From contig NZ_JANJZK010000005.1 in assembly GCF_024623185.1 (NCBI RefSeq), positions 62,001 through 126,000 on the forward strand: 64,000 nt of DNA. The letters are read 5' to 3'. This DNA is from Anaerofustis stercorihominis (GTDB lineage: Bacteria; Bacillota; Clostridia; Eubacteriales; Anaerofustaceae). Below are positions 34,345-43,354 of this stretch, piece by piece. Made by a program: the position numbers and the translations under genes. Every line of letters starts with the position of its first letter. Positions within the stretch are counted from its first letter, which is position 1. A model generated the notes under the pieces. The model saw nothing but the letters and a program-made list of their open reading frames with translations. It was not told where the DNA came from and ran no database searches.

Positions 34345-37300
34345 ATGTCTATACCATTTACACATTTACATGTACATACAGAATACTCATTATTGGACGG
34401 ATTTTGTAAGATAAAAGAACTGCCTAAGCTCGTAAAAGATATGGGCATGGATAGTATTGCCATAACCGATCATGGAAATATGTTTGGTGTTATAGAATTT
34501 TACAGAGCGTGCAGAAAGGAAGGGATAAAACCTGTCCTTGGATGTGAAATATATATGACTATGGGTGACAGAAAAGGCAGAGACCCGATGAATGACAAGC
34601 AGAGCTTTCACTTTATCCTACTTGCGGAAAATGAAATCGGATATAAAAACCTTATGAAAGTCGTATCTATAGCATATACAGAAGGGTTTTACTATAAACC
34701 GAGAGCCGATTTTGACTTGCTTGAAAAATACTCCGAAGGACTTATCGCTACAAGTGCTTGTATCGGGGGTATTATACCGAGAAAGATAAACAGCGGAGAA
34801 ATAGAAGAAGCAAAGAAATATCTTGAGAGATTTATTGATATATATGGAAAAGATAATTTTTTCCTTGAAATCCAAGACCATGGTCTTGAAGAAGAAAAAA
34901 CAGCAAACGAAGAATTAATAAAAATGGCTGAGGAGTACGGAGTAGGGCTTATTGCCACGAACGACTCCCACTATTTAAGAAAATCCGATTCCGAAGCTCA
35001 TGATGTCCTTCTTTGCGTACAGACCGCAAGTAACTTAAGCGACGAAAACAGGATGCGTTTTCCTAATGATGAGTTTTATATAAAAACTCCGGAAGAAATG
35101 AGTGAGCTTTTTAAATACTGTCCGGAAGCTATTGAAAACACTCATAAAATTGCCGAGAGATGTAATGTAGAAATCGAATTTGGGCATTACCATTTGCCGG
35201 TATTCCCTCTTCCCGAAGGAATGACATCTCAGCAGTACCTTAAAAAGCTTTGTATGGATGGCTTACATAAGAAGTACGATAATGTAACAAAAGAATTAAC
35301 TGAAAGACTTGAATACGAACTTGGCGTAATCAACGATATGGGCTTTAACGATTATTTCCTTATCGTTTGGGATTTCATCAATTATTCAAGAACTCATGAT
35401 ATCCCCGTAGGTCCCGGAAGAGGAAGTGCCGCGGGAAGTATAGTAAGTTATACCCTTGATATAACTCAAATAGACCCAATTAAATACGCACTTATTTTTG
35501 AAAGGTTTTTAAATAATGAAAGGGTATCAATGCCCGATATAGATATTGACTTCTGCTACGAAAAAAGGCATGAAGCGATAGAATACGTTATAGAAAAATA
35601 CGGATTTGACAATGTTAGTCAGATAGTTACCTTCGGAACACTTAAACCTAAAGCGGCGGTTAAAGATATAGCCAGAAGTATGGGGATAAGCTTTGACCAA
35701 TCCAATAAAATCGCTAAACTCATCCCTGATGAAGCGAAGATAACCATAGAAAAAGCCATTGCAATGAACCCCGAACTTCATCAGATGTACGATGAAGACC
35801 CTACGATAAAGAAACTTCTTGATACGGCTAAAGCGGTGGAAGGTATGCCAAGGCATTCATCTACTCACGCGGCGGGGGTCATCATTTCCGACAGAGCCGT
35901 TAGTGATTATGTACCTTTGTATTTAAACAAAGACAGTATAGCCGCACAGTTCAACATGACCACGGTAGAAGAACTGGGACTATTAAAAATGGACTTCTTG
36001 GGACTAAAAAACTTAACCGTAATCAAGCATACTTTGGATAATATAAAACTATCCAAAGGCATTGATGTGGATATAGATAATATAAGTCTTACGGACCAGA
36101 ACGTATTCGATACAATAAGCAGAGGCGATACGATAGGTGTATTCCAGCTTGCAAGTCCCGGAATGCAAAGCTTCATGCAAAGACTTAAACCAAATACATT
36201 TGAAGATATCATAGCGGGTATTTCGCTTTACCGTCCGGGTCCTATGGACATGATACCTACATATATAGATAACAAACATAACCCTGCTAATATCAGTTAT
36301 CTTCACCCTTCATTGGAACCCATCCTTAACGTAACATATGGTATCATCATTTACCAGGAACAAGTTATGCAGATAGTTAGGGATTTGGCGGGCTATTCAA
36401 TGGGGCGTAGTGACCTTATCAGAAGAGCCATGGGTAAGAAAAAGCATGAAGTTATCGCCAAAGAAAGAGAAATATTCCTTCACGGTAATGAAGAAGCCTT
36501 TAATAAAGGTGAAGACAAAGAAAAGGTTCATGGCTGTGTAGCTATAGGGATAGATGAAAAAACGGGTAATGAAATATATGACTTGATGGAAAAATTCGCG
36601 TCATATGGTTTCAATAAATCTCATGCGGCGGCATACGGAGTCATCTCCTATCAGACTGCATATTTAAAGACTTATTACCCTGCTGAATTCATGGCTGCCC
36701 TTATAACTGTTTATATCGGTTCCGATGACAGGATGTTATATATGAACCACTTAAAGGAAAAAGATATCAAACTCCTACCTCCCGATGTAAATAAGAGTTA
36801 CTCTCGTTTTACGGTTGATGACGGAAGCGTTAGATTTGGTCTGCTTGCCTTGAAAGGACTTGGTGAATCAGCTATCGAAGAGATCATACAGGCAAGAGAA
36901 GAAAAAGGAGACTTTACTTCATTCCCTGATTTTGTAAATAAAATTGAATTTCATTCTCTAAATAAAAAAGGAGTGGAAAGCCTCATATTATCGGGAGCCT
37001 TTGACAGTCTCGGAAATAACAGAAGAGAGCTTTACTGTGTATATGAAGACTTCTTAAACGATACTTTAAGACAGAGAAAACAAAATATCGCAGGTCAGAC
37101 CACTCTCCTTGAAATGCTTTCTCAGGAAGAAAACGAACAAATTGAAATGACTATACCTACAATGGCAGAATTTGAAGCAAAAGAAAAGCTTAAATTTGAA
37201 AAAGAGGTAATGGGAATGTACATTAGCGGACATCCCCTTGCCGAACATGAAGAAGACCTTGATAAGTATACTAGTATGCAGCTATATGAAGTATATGACA

Positions 37301-37992
37301 GGTATGGAAACAAGAATTCGGAAGAAGAGGAAGAAGCCGAACCTCAGGTTCCCGTTAATAATAAATATAATAAATTCAATAAAAATAAAAGAGAGCTTAT
37401 TACGATAGGCGGACTTGTAACATATGTAAAAGTTATATATACGAAAAAAGACAATAAACAAATGGCTTTCATGACGGTTGAAGATTTGACTTCTGATATG
37501 GAAATAGTCGTATTCCCGAGAACATTTGACGAATATAAGGATATTTTAAAAGAAGATAATAAGCTTATAATAAAAGGACAAATAAGCGTTAAAGAAGAAG
37601 ACGAAGAAAAAAGCGTGTCTATAATCGCAGATAAGATATGGGATATGGAAGACAAAAGGAGCAGACCGCCTGCAATAAGAAAAAAAGATGTGATCCAGCC
37701 AAGGATAAAAAAGGCAAAGGAAAAAGCGGTATCTCCCGAAATCAAGAAAGCTAATTCAAAGAAAATAATAGGTAATTCTCTTACATTGGTACTCAATAAA
37801 ATAAACGAAAGAACTATGAGTGATATAAGACAGCTTTTTGTAAAGTACAAGGGAGATAAAAAAGTCGTACTTTTCTCCCCTGTTTCAAAAAAATCTTATG
37901 TTGCGGACAAAAGCATGTGGGTCAAGCTGGAAATCGGGCTTATAGACGAGCTTGCGGAACTTATTGGGAAGAATAATATTATTATTAAATAG
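34345..37992 (+). CDS. dnaE: DNA polymerase III alpha subunit DnaE
   Basis: A 1215-residue full-length DnaE. An N-terminal PHP domain begins HLHVHTEYSLLDGFCKI near residue 7. The polymerase core has GPGRGSAAGS near 355 and catalytic PDIDIDF near 395. The fingers contain MGKKKHEVI near 700, a helix-hairpin-helix region follows near 840, and the OB-fold nucleic acid domain is near 1020 (ITIGGLVTYVKVIYTKKDNKQMAFMTVEDL). Gram-positive bacteria often use DnaE with PolC; here DnaE is long and carries the PHP and OB domains. AGGGAG precedes the start. GC-rich hairpins follow the stop codon. Confidence 0.97.
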   Translation: MSIPFTHLHVHTEYSLLDGFCKIKELPKLVKDMGMDSIAITDHGNMFGVIEFYRACRKEGIKPVLGCEIYMTMGDRKGRDPMNDKQSFHFILLAENEIGYKNLMKVVSIAYTEGFYYKPRADFDLLEKYSEGLIATSACIGGIIPRKINSGEIEEAKKYLERFIDIYGKDNFFLEIQDHGLEEEKTANEELIKMAEEYGVGLIATNDSHYLRKSDSEAHDVLLCVQTASNLSDENRMRFPNDEFYIKTPEEMSELFKYCPEAIENTHKIAERCNVEIEFGHYHLPVFPLPEGMTSQQYLKKLCMDGLHKKYDNVTKELTERLEYELGVINDMGFNDYFLIVWDFINYSRTHDIPVGPGRGSAAGSIVSYTLDITQIDPIKYALIFERFLNNERVSMPDIDIDFCYEKRHEAIEYVIEKYGFDNVSQIVTFGTLKPKAAVKDIARSMGISFDQSNKIAKLIPDEAKITIEKAIAMNPELHQMYDEDPTIKKLLDTAKAVEGMPRHSSTHAAGVIISDRAVSDYVPLYLNKDSIAAQFNMTTVEELGLLKMDFLGLKNLTVIKHTLDNIKLSKGIDVDIDNISLTDQNVFDTISRGDTIGVFQLASPGMQSFMQRLKPNTFEDIIAGISLYRPGPMDMIPTYIDNKHNPANISYLHPSLEPILNVTYGIIIYQEQVMQIVRDLAGYSMGRSDLIRRAMGKKKHEVIAKEREIFLHGNEEAFNKGEDKEKVHGCVAIGIDEKTGNEIYDLMEKFASYGFNKSHAAAYGVISYQTAYLKTYYPAEFMAALITVYIGSDDRMLYMNHLKEKDIKLLPPDVNKSYSRFTVDDGSVRFGLLALKGLGESAIEEIIQAREEKGDFTSFPDFVNKIEFHSLNKKGVESLILSGAFDSLGNNRRELYCVYEDFLNDTLRQRKQNIAGQTTLLEMLSQEENEQIEMTIPTMAEFEAKEKLKFEKEVMGMYISGHPLAEHEEDLDKYTSMQLYEVYDRYGNKNSEEEEEAEPQVPVNNKYNKFNKNKRELITIGGLVTYVKVIYTKKDNKQMAFMTVEDLTSDMEIVVFPRTFDEYKDILKEDNKLIIKGQISVKEEDEEKSVSIIADKIWDMEDKRSRPPAIRKKDVIQPRIKKAKEKAVSPEIKKANSKKIIGNSLTLVLNKINERTMSDIRQLFVKYKGDKKVVLFSPVSKKSYVADKSMWVKLEIGLIDELAELIGKNNIIIK

Positions 37993-37998
37993 TACATC

Positions 37999-38153
37999 AG
38001 GGGCTCTGCCCCTTTAACCCTTTGTAGGGCGCTGCCCTACTACTCGCCAATATTTTTCCAAAGATAAAAATATTGGATAAAAATCTTTCACTCAATTGCC
38101 GTGAAGGCTCTTTACGCGTTCGGATTTTCTAAAAATCCCTACCCGGGATTTTT
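37999..38153. repeat. Cluster of four hairpins, GC-rich, after dnaE
   Basis: Four successive dyads lie within 155 bases: AGGGGC/GCCCCT (37999-38013), GTAGGGC/GCCCTAC (38024-38040), an 11-bp stem CCAATATTTTT/AAAAATATTGG (38047-38076) and AAAAATCCC/GGGATTTTT (38131-38153). Three of them are far richer in G+C than the surrounding DNA. No reading frame runs through. They resemble dispersed intergenic repeat units; two other GC-rich intergenic islands occur at 56020-56085 and 58328-58375. Confidence 0.65.
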
Positions 38154-38186
38154 GAAACGACCGCTACCCCAACCTCATAATAAATA

Positions 38187-38217
38187 AAAAGCATTCATTA
38201 GCTGATGAGTGCTTTTA
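38187..38217 (+). terminator. Probable terminator downstream of dnaE
   Basis: AAAAGCATTCA/TGAGTGCTTTT (38187-38197 and 38204-38214) forms an 11-bp stem with one G-U pair and is followed by T residues. Confidence 0.7.
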
Positions 38218-38240
38218 TTTTATTTATATCTATATAAAAC

Positions 38241-38264
38241 AAAAGACCGCATATGCGGTCTTTT
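38241..38264 (-). terminator. Terminator of pduL (bidirectional)
   Basis: A near-loopless dyad with arms AAAAGACCGC/GCGGTCTTTT (38241-38250 and 38255-38264) and T runs on both strands lies 16 bases after the pduL stop. Confidence 0.78.
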
Positions 38265-38279
38265 TAAGTAAGTATTTAA

Positions 38280-38852
38280 TTAGTCTTTGATTATTTCAAG
38301 CATATCGCCGTTTTTACATCCTGCGGCATTTCCTTCTTCCAAGTCTATATGCATTTCAAGTCCGCATCTTTCGTTGGATCTGATAAGTACATTTTCAAAT
38401 ATAAGTCCTCTTTCTCCCGGAACTCTTACTTTAACGATATCGCCGTCTTTAACTCCGTATTCTTTTGCCTGAGAAATAGTCATATGAATATGTCTGCTCG
38501 CTACGATTACACCTTTATCGATTTCCACTTCACCTTTTGGTCCTCTTAAGATACAGCCCGGTGTTCCGTCCAAATCCCAGGAATCTCTGATAACTTTAGG
38601 TACACCAAGCTTAAAAGTATCACTTGCCAAAATTTCGATTTGAGCATGTGGTCTTGCCGGACCTAAAACCCTCATTTTTATTGTACCTTTTGGTCCTACT
38701 ACATCGACAAATTCTTCCGCAGCAAATTGTCCAGGTTGTGAAATAGGTTTTTTGATCTTTAATTCGTAGCCTTCACCAAATAATGCATCGATATCTTTTC
38801 TGCTAAGATGCACATGTTTATTTGAAAGCCCTACAGGTACTCTAGTTTTCAT
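38280..38852 (-). CDS. pduL: PduL-type phosphate acyltransferase
   Basis: A 190-residue two-domain zinc enzyme that swaps CoA for phosphate on acetyl- or propanoyl-CoA. The metal ligands are visible as H13 and H15 (NKHVHLS) and H121 and H123 (SRHIHMT). The short N-terminus lacks the encapsulation helix of microcompartment-targeted PduL, and no shell or diol-utilisation genes are near. This favours a general role in making acetyl phosphate for ATP by acetate kinase, in place of Pta. No ackA is in the window. It is a single-gene unit with a strong terminator. Confidence 0.9.
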   Translation of the reverse strand: MKTRVPVGLSNKHVHLSRKDIDALFGEGYELKIKKPISQPGQFAAEEFVDVVGPKGTIKMRVLGPARPHAQIEILASDTFKLGVPKVIRDSWDLDGTPGCILRGPKGEVEIDKGVIVASRHIHMTISQAKEYGVKDGDIVKVRVPGERGLIFENVLIRSNERCGLEMHIDLEEGNAAGCKNGDMLEIIKD

Positions 38853-38943
38853 CTATTTAAATTCTCCTTCAATAATTAAATTAATATGTTTACCACGATT
38901 ATTTTAACACAAATCATATAATTTGTATACAATTTTTACAAAG

Positions 38944-40164
38944 TTATACTCTTTTTCTTATTAGCTCAAACTCGCTGAGTTCGGTGCCGTCGGTTTGAAT
39001 AAATAACCTTTCTTTAGGGTGCGGAGTACTGTCGACTTCCTCTCCTTTTTCGTTAAACATTTTTTTAATTTTAAAGGTAATACTTTTTTCTCTCGGTCTG
39101 ACAAGTTCCAATTCGTCGGAAACGAAAAATTTATTTCTCTGCTCTATTTCATACATACCTTTTTCTTTATTGAATCCGATTACTTGAGCTACAAAATCGT
39201 AATTTCTGGTGTAAGAGCTTGTCCCGTAGTTTTGAGTAGAAGAGTCGGCATTCCCGAAGTAAAATCCTTCGGTATACTGCCTATGGCTTACCTTAGTAAG
39301 CTCTTCAAATAAGCTTTCATCTATCTTATAATTTTCCCTGTCTCTTTCGTAAGAGTCTATAGCATTCCTATATGCGTTTACAACGGTCGAAACATAGAAT
39401 ATGCTCTTCATCCTGCCTTCTATCTTGAAACTGTCTACTCCTGCTTTAATAAGCTCATGGATATGATTTATAAGGCATAAATCTTTTGAATTAAAAATAA
39501 AACTGCCTTCTTTATGTTCTTCTATAGGGAAGTATTCTCCCTCTCTCGTGCTTTCCATAAGAGAGTATTTCCATCTGCATGGCTGTGCACAGTCTCCCCT
39601 GTTTGCATCTCTTCCTGTAAGATAATTACTTAGTAAACATCTTCCGGAGTAAGAGATACACATAGCTCCGTGAACGAAAGTTTCTATTTCCATTTCCTCA
39701 GGCTTATTTTCACATATGCCTTTGATGTCCTCAAAAGAAAGTTCTCTGGCAAGAACTATCCTGTTTACTCCGTTACGCTTCCAAAATTCCACGCTTTTAT
39801 AATTCGTTGTGCTGGACTGAGTTGAAAGAGATATTTTCATATCCGGAAGAGTATCTCTTACGGTCATGATAATACCGGGGTCGGCGGCAATTATCCCGTC
39901 AACTCCGGCATTATTTAAATCTTTTACATACTTAGCAAGTTCGTTAAAATCATTATTTCTCCCTGAAATATTGATAGTAACATAAACTTTTCCGTTCTTA
40001 CTGTGAGCAAAATCAGCTCCTTCACGTATTTCATCTATAGTAAAGTTTCCCGCATTCGCTCTCATGGAAAACTTTTTACCACCTAGGTAACAAGCGTCCG
40101 CACCATAAGTAAACGCATATTTTAACTTTTCTAAATCTCCGGCTGGAGCAAGTAATTCACTCAT
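38944..40164 (-). CDS. U32-family peptidase-like protein (tRNA/rRNA hydroxylation type)
   Basis: A 406-residue protein of the collagenase-like U32 group. The signature lies at ETFVHGAMCISYSGRCLLS near residue 165, followed by NRGDCAQPCRWKY; together they supply the conserved cysteines for an iron-sulfur site. MSELLAPAGDLEKLKYAFTYGADACYLGG is the standard N-terminus. Members such as TrhP and RlhA hydroxylate RNA using prephenate-derived chemistry, while others are called proteases; the RNA role is more likely. It follows ilvE by 19 bp in the same operon. Confidence 0.87.
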   Translation of the reverse strand: MSELLAPAGDLEKLKYAFTYGADACYLGGKKFSMRANAGNFTIDEIREGADFAHSKNGKVYVTINISGRNNDFNELAKYVKDLNNAGVDGIIAADPGIIMTVRDTLPDMKISLSTQSSTTNYKSVEFWKRNGVNRIVLARELSFEDIKGICENKPEEMEIETFVHGAMCISYSGRCLLSNYLTGRDANRGDCAQPCRWKYSLMESTREGEYFPIEEHKEGSFIFNSKDLCLINHIHELIKAGVDSFKIEGRMKSIFYVSTVVNAYRNAIDSYERDRENYKIDESLFEELTKVSHRQYTEGFYFGNADSSTQNYGTSSYTRNYDFVAQVIGFNKEKGMYEIEQRNKFFVSDELELVRPREKSITFKIKKMFNEKGEEVDSTPHPKERLFIQTDGTELSEFELIRKRV

Positions 40165-40183
40165 TTTATTTATTCCTTTTCTT

Positions 40184-41251
40184 TTATAAATCTATTTTTC
40201 TTGTCCATCCGAACTTATCTTCAATTTTGCCCCACTGTATACCCGTTAAAGTATCATATAATTTTTGAGTAAGTTCTCCTGTTTTAAAATCATTTATTTC
40301 TACAGCTTCGCCTTTATAGCATAGCTCTCCTATAGGAGATATTACCGCTGCGGTACCCGTACCGAATGCTTCCGTCAATTTACCGCTTCTTGCCGCATCC
40401 ATAAGTTCGTCGATACTTAAATCTCTTTCTTCTACTTCGATTCCCCAGTCTTTTAATATATGGATTATAGAATCTCTGGTAACTCCCGGAAGTACAGAAC
40501 CGTCAAGGGCTGCTGTAACAACTTTTCCGTCAATAACGAACATTGCATTCATTGTCCCTACTTCTTCAACGTATTTTCTATGTACGCCGTCTAACCAAAG
40601 AACTTGAGTATAACCGTTTTCTTCGGCTTTTACCTGTGCCGCGATACTTGCCGCATAGTTTCCCCCGCATTTAGTAAATCCGGTACCGCCTTTTACCGCT
40701 CTTACATATTCATCTTCAACCCAAATCTTAACAGGGTTTACTCCTTCGGGATAATAAGCCCCTACAGGAGATAAGATGATTATAAATTTATAAGATTTTG
40801 CGGGGTGAACACCTACACTGCTTTCTGAAGCAAATACAAAAGGTCTGATGTATAATGAAGTTTCTTCTTTTGTAGGTACCCAGTCTTTTTCGCATTTAAC
40901 AAGCTCTTCAACTGCTTTAACGAACATATCTTCCGGTACTCCCGGCATACATATACGCTTATTTGAGTTTATCATACGTTTTGCATTCATTTCAGGTCTG
41001 AATAAAAGGATTTCTCCTTTATCGTTTCTGTAAGCTTTAAGCCCTTCAAAAGTTTCCTGTGCATAGTGAAGGACCATGGTTGCAGGGTCGATGGATAAAG
41101 GTCCGTAAGGAACTATCCTTGCGTCATGCCATCCTTTTCCTTCGGTATAATCCATTATAAACATATGGTCGGTAAAATAATTACCAAATCCTAAATTGTT
41201 TTCATCCGGTTTTTGTTTTCTTTTCTCTACTAATTCATATTTTATATCCAT
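40184..41251 (-). CDS. ilvE: Branched-chain amino acid aminotransferase
   Basis: A 355-residue PLP enzyme of the larger (eukaryote-like, IlvE type 2) branch. The PLP lysine is in GGTGFTKCGGNYAAS, and EEVGTMNAMFVI and LPGVTRDSI are family signatures. It interconverts leucine, isoleucine and valine with their 2-oxo acids. A 15-codon upstream extension would overlap the preceding gene; AAGGAG nine bases before the ATG at 41251 fixes the start. It is the middle gene of the BMP lipoprotein-ilvE-U32 operon. Confidence 0.93.
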   Translation of the reverse strand: MDIKYELVEKRKQKPDENNLGFGNYFTDHMFIMDYTEGKGWHDARIVPYGPLSIDPATMVLHYAQETFEGLKAYRNDKGEILLFRPEMNAKRMINSNKRICMPGVPEDMFVKAVEELVKCEKDWVPTKEETSLYIRPFVFASESSVGVHPAKSYKFIIILSPVGAYYPEGVNPVKIWVEDEYVRAVKGGTGFTKCGGNYAASIAAQVKAEENGYTQVLWLDGVHRKYVEEVGTMNAMFVIDGKVVTAALDGSVLPGVTRDSIIHILKDWGIEVEERDLSIDELMDAARSGKLTEAFGTGTAAVISPIGELCYKGEAVEINDFKTGELTQKLYDTLTGIQWGKIEDKFGWTRKIDL

Positions 41252-41267
41252 TTTGGTCGTCTCCTTA

Positions 41268-42284
41268 TTATTTTGTTTTATATTTGAAAGTCTCAAACGA
41301 CTTATTGTCTTTTGGTACCTTTAAAGCACCTGTCGCAATATCTTTTTTACACTCTTCCAAACCTAATGTGATACTGTCTCCTTCTTTAAAGAAGTTTTGA
41401 TTTAATTTTAAATTGACAACGGAATCACCGACACCTAAGTTGTTTACCTTTGTATCGAATGATTCGAATATAACCGAATCACATATAGTCATAGAAGCGT
41501 TTTTATAATCCTTATAAATCTCACCGAGCTTTATTTCGTTGTCGGATTTATTATATAGGTCAGAATCAATTACTTTAAGACCCTTTTCTCTTATAACATT
41601 ATCGACTCCTATAGCTCCCGCACCGCAAACCGTAAAGAAAACATCGGCTTTTTTTGAAATAAGTCCTTCCGCTATCTTACTTCCCGCCTGTGCATCGATA
41701 TAAGAGTTTGTAAATGCCTTTTCCACTTTTACTTTTTCATTTGCAGCTTTTACACCGCTCATAAATCCATATTCATAGTCTTGGTTTTTATTTTCATATG
41801 CACCGATATATCCGACAACATTGGTCTTTGTAGTCTTTGCGGCCAAATACCCCGACAGGAACGCTCCTTCTTCATTTTTGAAAGTAATGCTCATTGAGTT
41901 ATTTGTTTCATCTCCGTACCCTATAAATCCAAGATTACTTGTCGGGTAATCACCATGGACTGCGAGAAGGGATGAACATACCGCAGGAGAATTTGCAAGG
42001 ACCAAATCATATTTTGTGGATGATAATAATCCGTTAGCAACGGTTTCGTAATTGTCCGAAGATTTAGGAACTTTTATATCAAAAGAGAAATCGTAATTTT
42101 TAAATGATTCATTTACACCATTGATGATTTCTTTATTTTTAACATCTTCTTCTCCGTATGTATCCGAAATATATGCTATCTTAAATTTTTTACTGTTGGG
42201 ATCGGTACTGTCTTTCTTATTTCCGCAGCCGACGACTGTCAGGACAAAAAAGAAAGCTATTAATATACTAAATATTTTCTTCAT
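41268..42284 (-). CDS. BMP/PnrA-family substrate-binding lipoprotein
   Basis: A 338-residue lipoprotein. A signal peptide ends at the lipobox VVGC with C20. The mature part has the two-lobed BMP fold with FIGYGDETNNSMSITFKNEEGAFLSGYLAA near residue 135 and VNVVFTVCGAGAIGVD-like DVFFTVCGAGAIGVDNV near 222. BMP proteins bind nucleosides or related ligands for an ABC importer. No ATPase or permease gene is adjacent, so it is an orphan binding protein here. GAGG six bases before the ATG at 42284 supports this start over an in-frame one four codons upstream. It leads the operon with ilvE. Confidence 0.82.
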   Translation of the reverse strand: MKKIFSILIAFFFVLTVVGCGNKKDSTDPNSKKFKIAYISDTYGEEDVKNKEIINGVNESFKNYDFSFDIKVPKSSDNYETVANGLLSSTKYDLVLANSPAVCSSLLAVHGDYPTSNLGFIGYGDETNNSMSITFKNEEGAFLSGYLAAKTTKTNVVGYIGAYENKNQDYEYGFMSGVKAANEKVKVEKAFTNSYIDAQAGSKIAEGLISKKADVFFTVCGAGAIGVDNVIREKGLKVIDSDLYNKSDNEIKLGEIYKDYKNASMTICDSVIFESFDTKVNNLGVGDSVVNLKLNQNFFKEGDSITLGLEECKKDIATGALKVPKDNKSFETFKYKTK

Positions 42285-42371
42285 ATCAAACCTCATAAAC
42301 TTTTATACTTCCATACTGTATAATATATTTATTTTATGCTTTTTTCATATTTTTTTCAAGTTTTTTGTAAA

Positions 42372-42403
42372 GAAAAAAGCGCTAAATATAATTTAACGCT
42401 TTT
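42372..42403 (-). terminator. Terminator of the trmL-Na/Pi-trxB operon
   Basis: The stem AAAAGCG.TAAAT/ATTTA.CGCTTTT (42375-42402) has one internal mismatch and a T run on the minus strand. Confidence 0.78.
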
Positions 42404-42423
42404 AATATTCATATAATTCTTAT

Positions 42424-43344
42424 TTATTTTAGTTCGTCTATATATTCTTCGGCACCTGTTGCGCATATAGCGCCGTCAGAAGCCGCTGTAACGACTTGTC
42501 TTAAATTCTTCTGTCTTACATCACCGGCAACAAAAAGTCCTTTTACGGACGTCTCTAAAGAATTATCGGTCACGATATATCCCTTTTCATCCACTTCGAC
42601 CAAGTTTTTAACAAGAGTACTGTTAGGATTATGACCTACGAACATGAAAACACCGTCTGTATTATAATCGTATATTTCTCCTGTCTTCTTGTTTTTTACT
42701 TTTATTCCCGTTACCATGCCGTTTTCACCTAATATCTCCACAGGTTCATGGCTTAATAAGAAATGTACTTTATCATTTGCTCTGGCTTTCTTTTCCCAGC
42801 TCTTTCCGCCTCTGAACTGGTCTCTTCTATGAATGATAGTTACTTTTTTTGCAAACTTCGTTAGGTATATGGCTTCTTTCAAAGCGGTATCTCCGCCTCC
42901 TACCACACATACTTCAAATCCGGTGAAGAAACCTGCATCACAGGTTGCACAGTAAGAAACTCCCATACCTCTGAATTCTCTTTCTCCTTTTATACCGAGT
43001 TCTTTAGGAGTAGAGCCTGAAGCGATAATACAAGTTTTTCCTATATATTCTTCCCTGCTTCCTTTAACGTAAAACATCCCGTCGTCTTTTTTTTCAACAC
43101 TAATCACTTCGTCACTTACTATTTTTGCTCCGAAACTCAAACATTGTTCTTTCATTTTTTCTACAAGCTCCGGTCCCGTAACTTCACTGGCTCCGGGATA
43201 GTTTTCGATTTCAGTAGTAGTAGTTATCTGTCCTCCTACCACAGCCTTTTCGATAATCAAAGTATTTAGTGTAGACCTTGATGCGTAAAGTCCTGCGCTC
43301 AAACCTGCGGGACCCGCACCGATAATAATTACATCATAATTCAT
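42424..43344 (-). CDS. trxB: Thioredoxin reductase
   Basis: A 306-residue NADPH-dependent flavoprotein. FAD binding is at GAGPAGLSAG (9-18). The redox-active pair is C132-A-T-C135 (YCATCDAGFF), NADPH binding is near GGGDTALKEA, and the C-terminus has GLFVAGDVRQKNLRQVVTAASDG. It reduces thioredoxin or a related carrier. An upstream extension of nine codons is set aside because AAGGAGG stands just before the ATG at 43344. It is the last gene of the trmL-Na/Pi cotransporter operon, 10 bp after the transporter gene. Confidence 0.95.
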   Translation of the reverse strand: MNYDVIIIGAGPAGLSAGLYASRSTLNTLIIEKAVVGGQITTTTEIENYPGASEVTGPELVEKMKEQCLSFGAKIVSDEVISVEKKDDGMFYVKGSREEYIGKTCIIASGSTPKELGIKGEREFRGMGVSYCATCDAGFFTGFEVCVVGGGDTALKEAIYLTKFAKKVTIIHRRDQFRGGKSWEKKARANDKVHFLLSHEPVEILGENGMVTGIKVKNKKTGEIYDYNTDGVFMFVGHNPNSTLVKNLVEVDEKGYIVTDNSLETSVKGLFVAGDVRQKNLRQVVTAASDGAICATGAEEYIDELK

Positions 43345-43354
43345 TTTTACCTCC

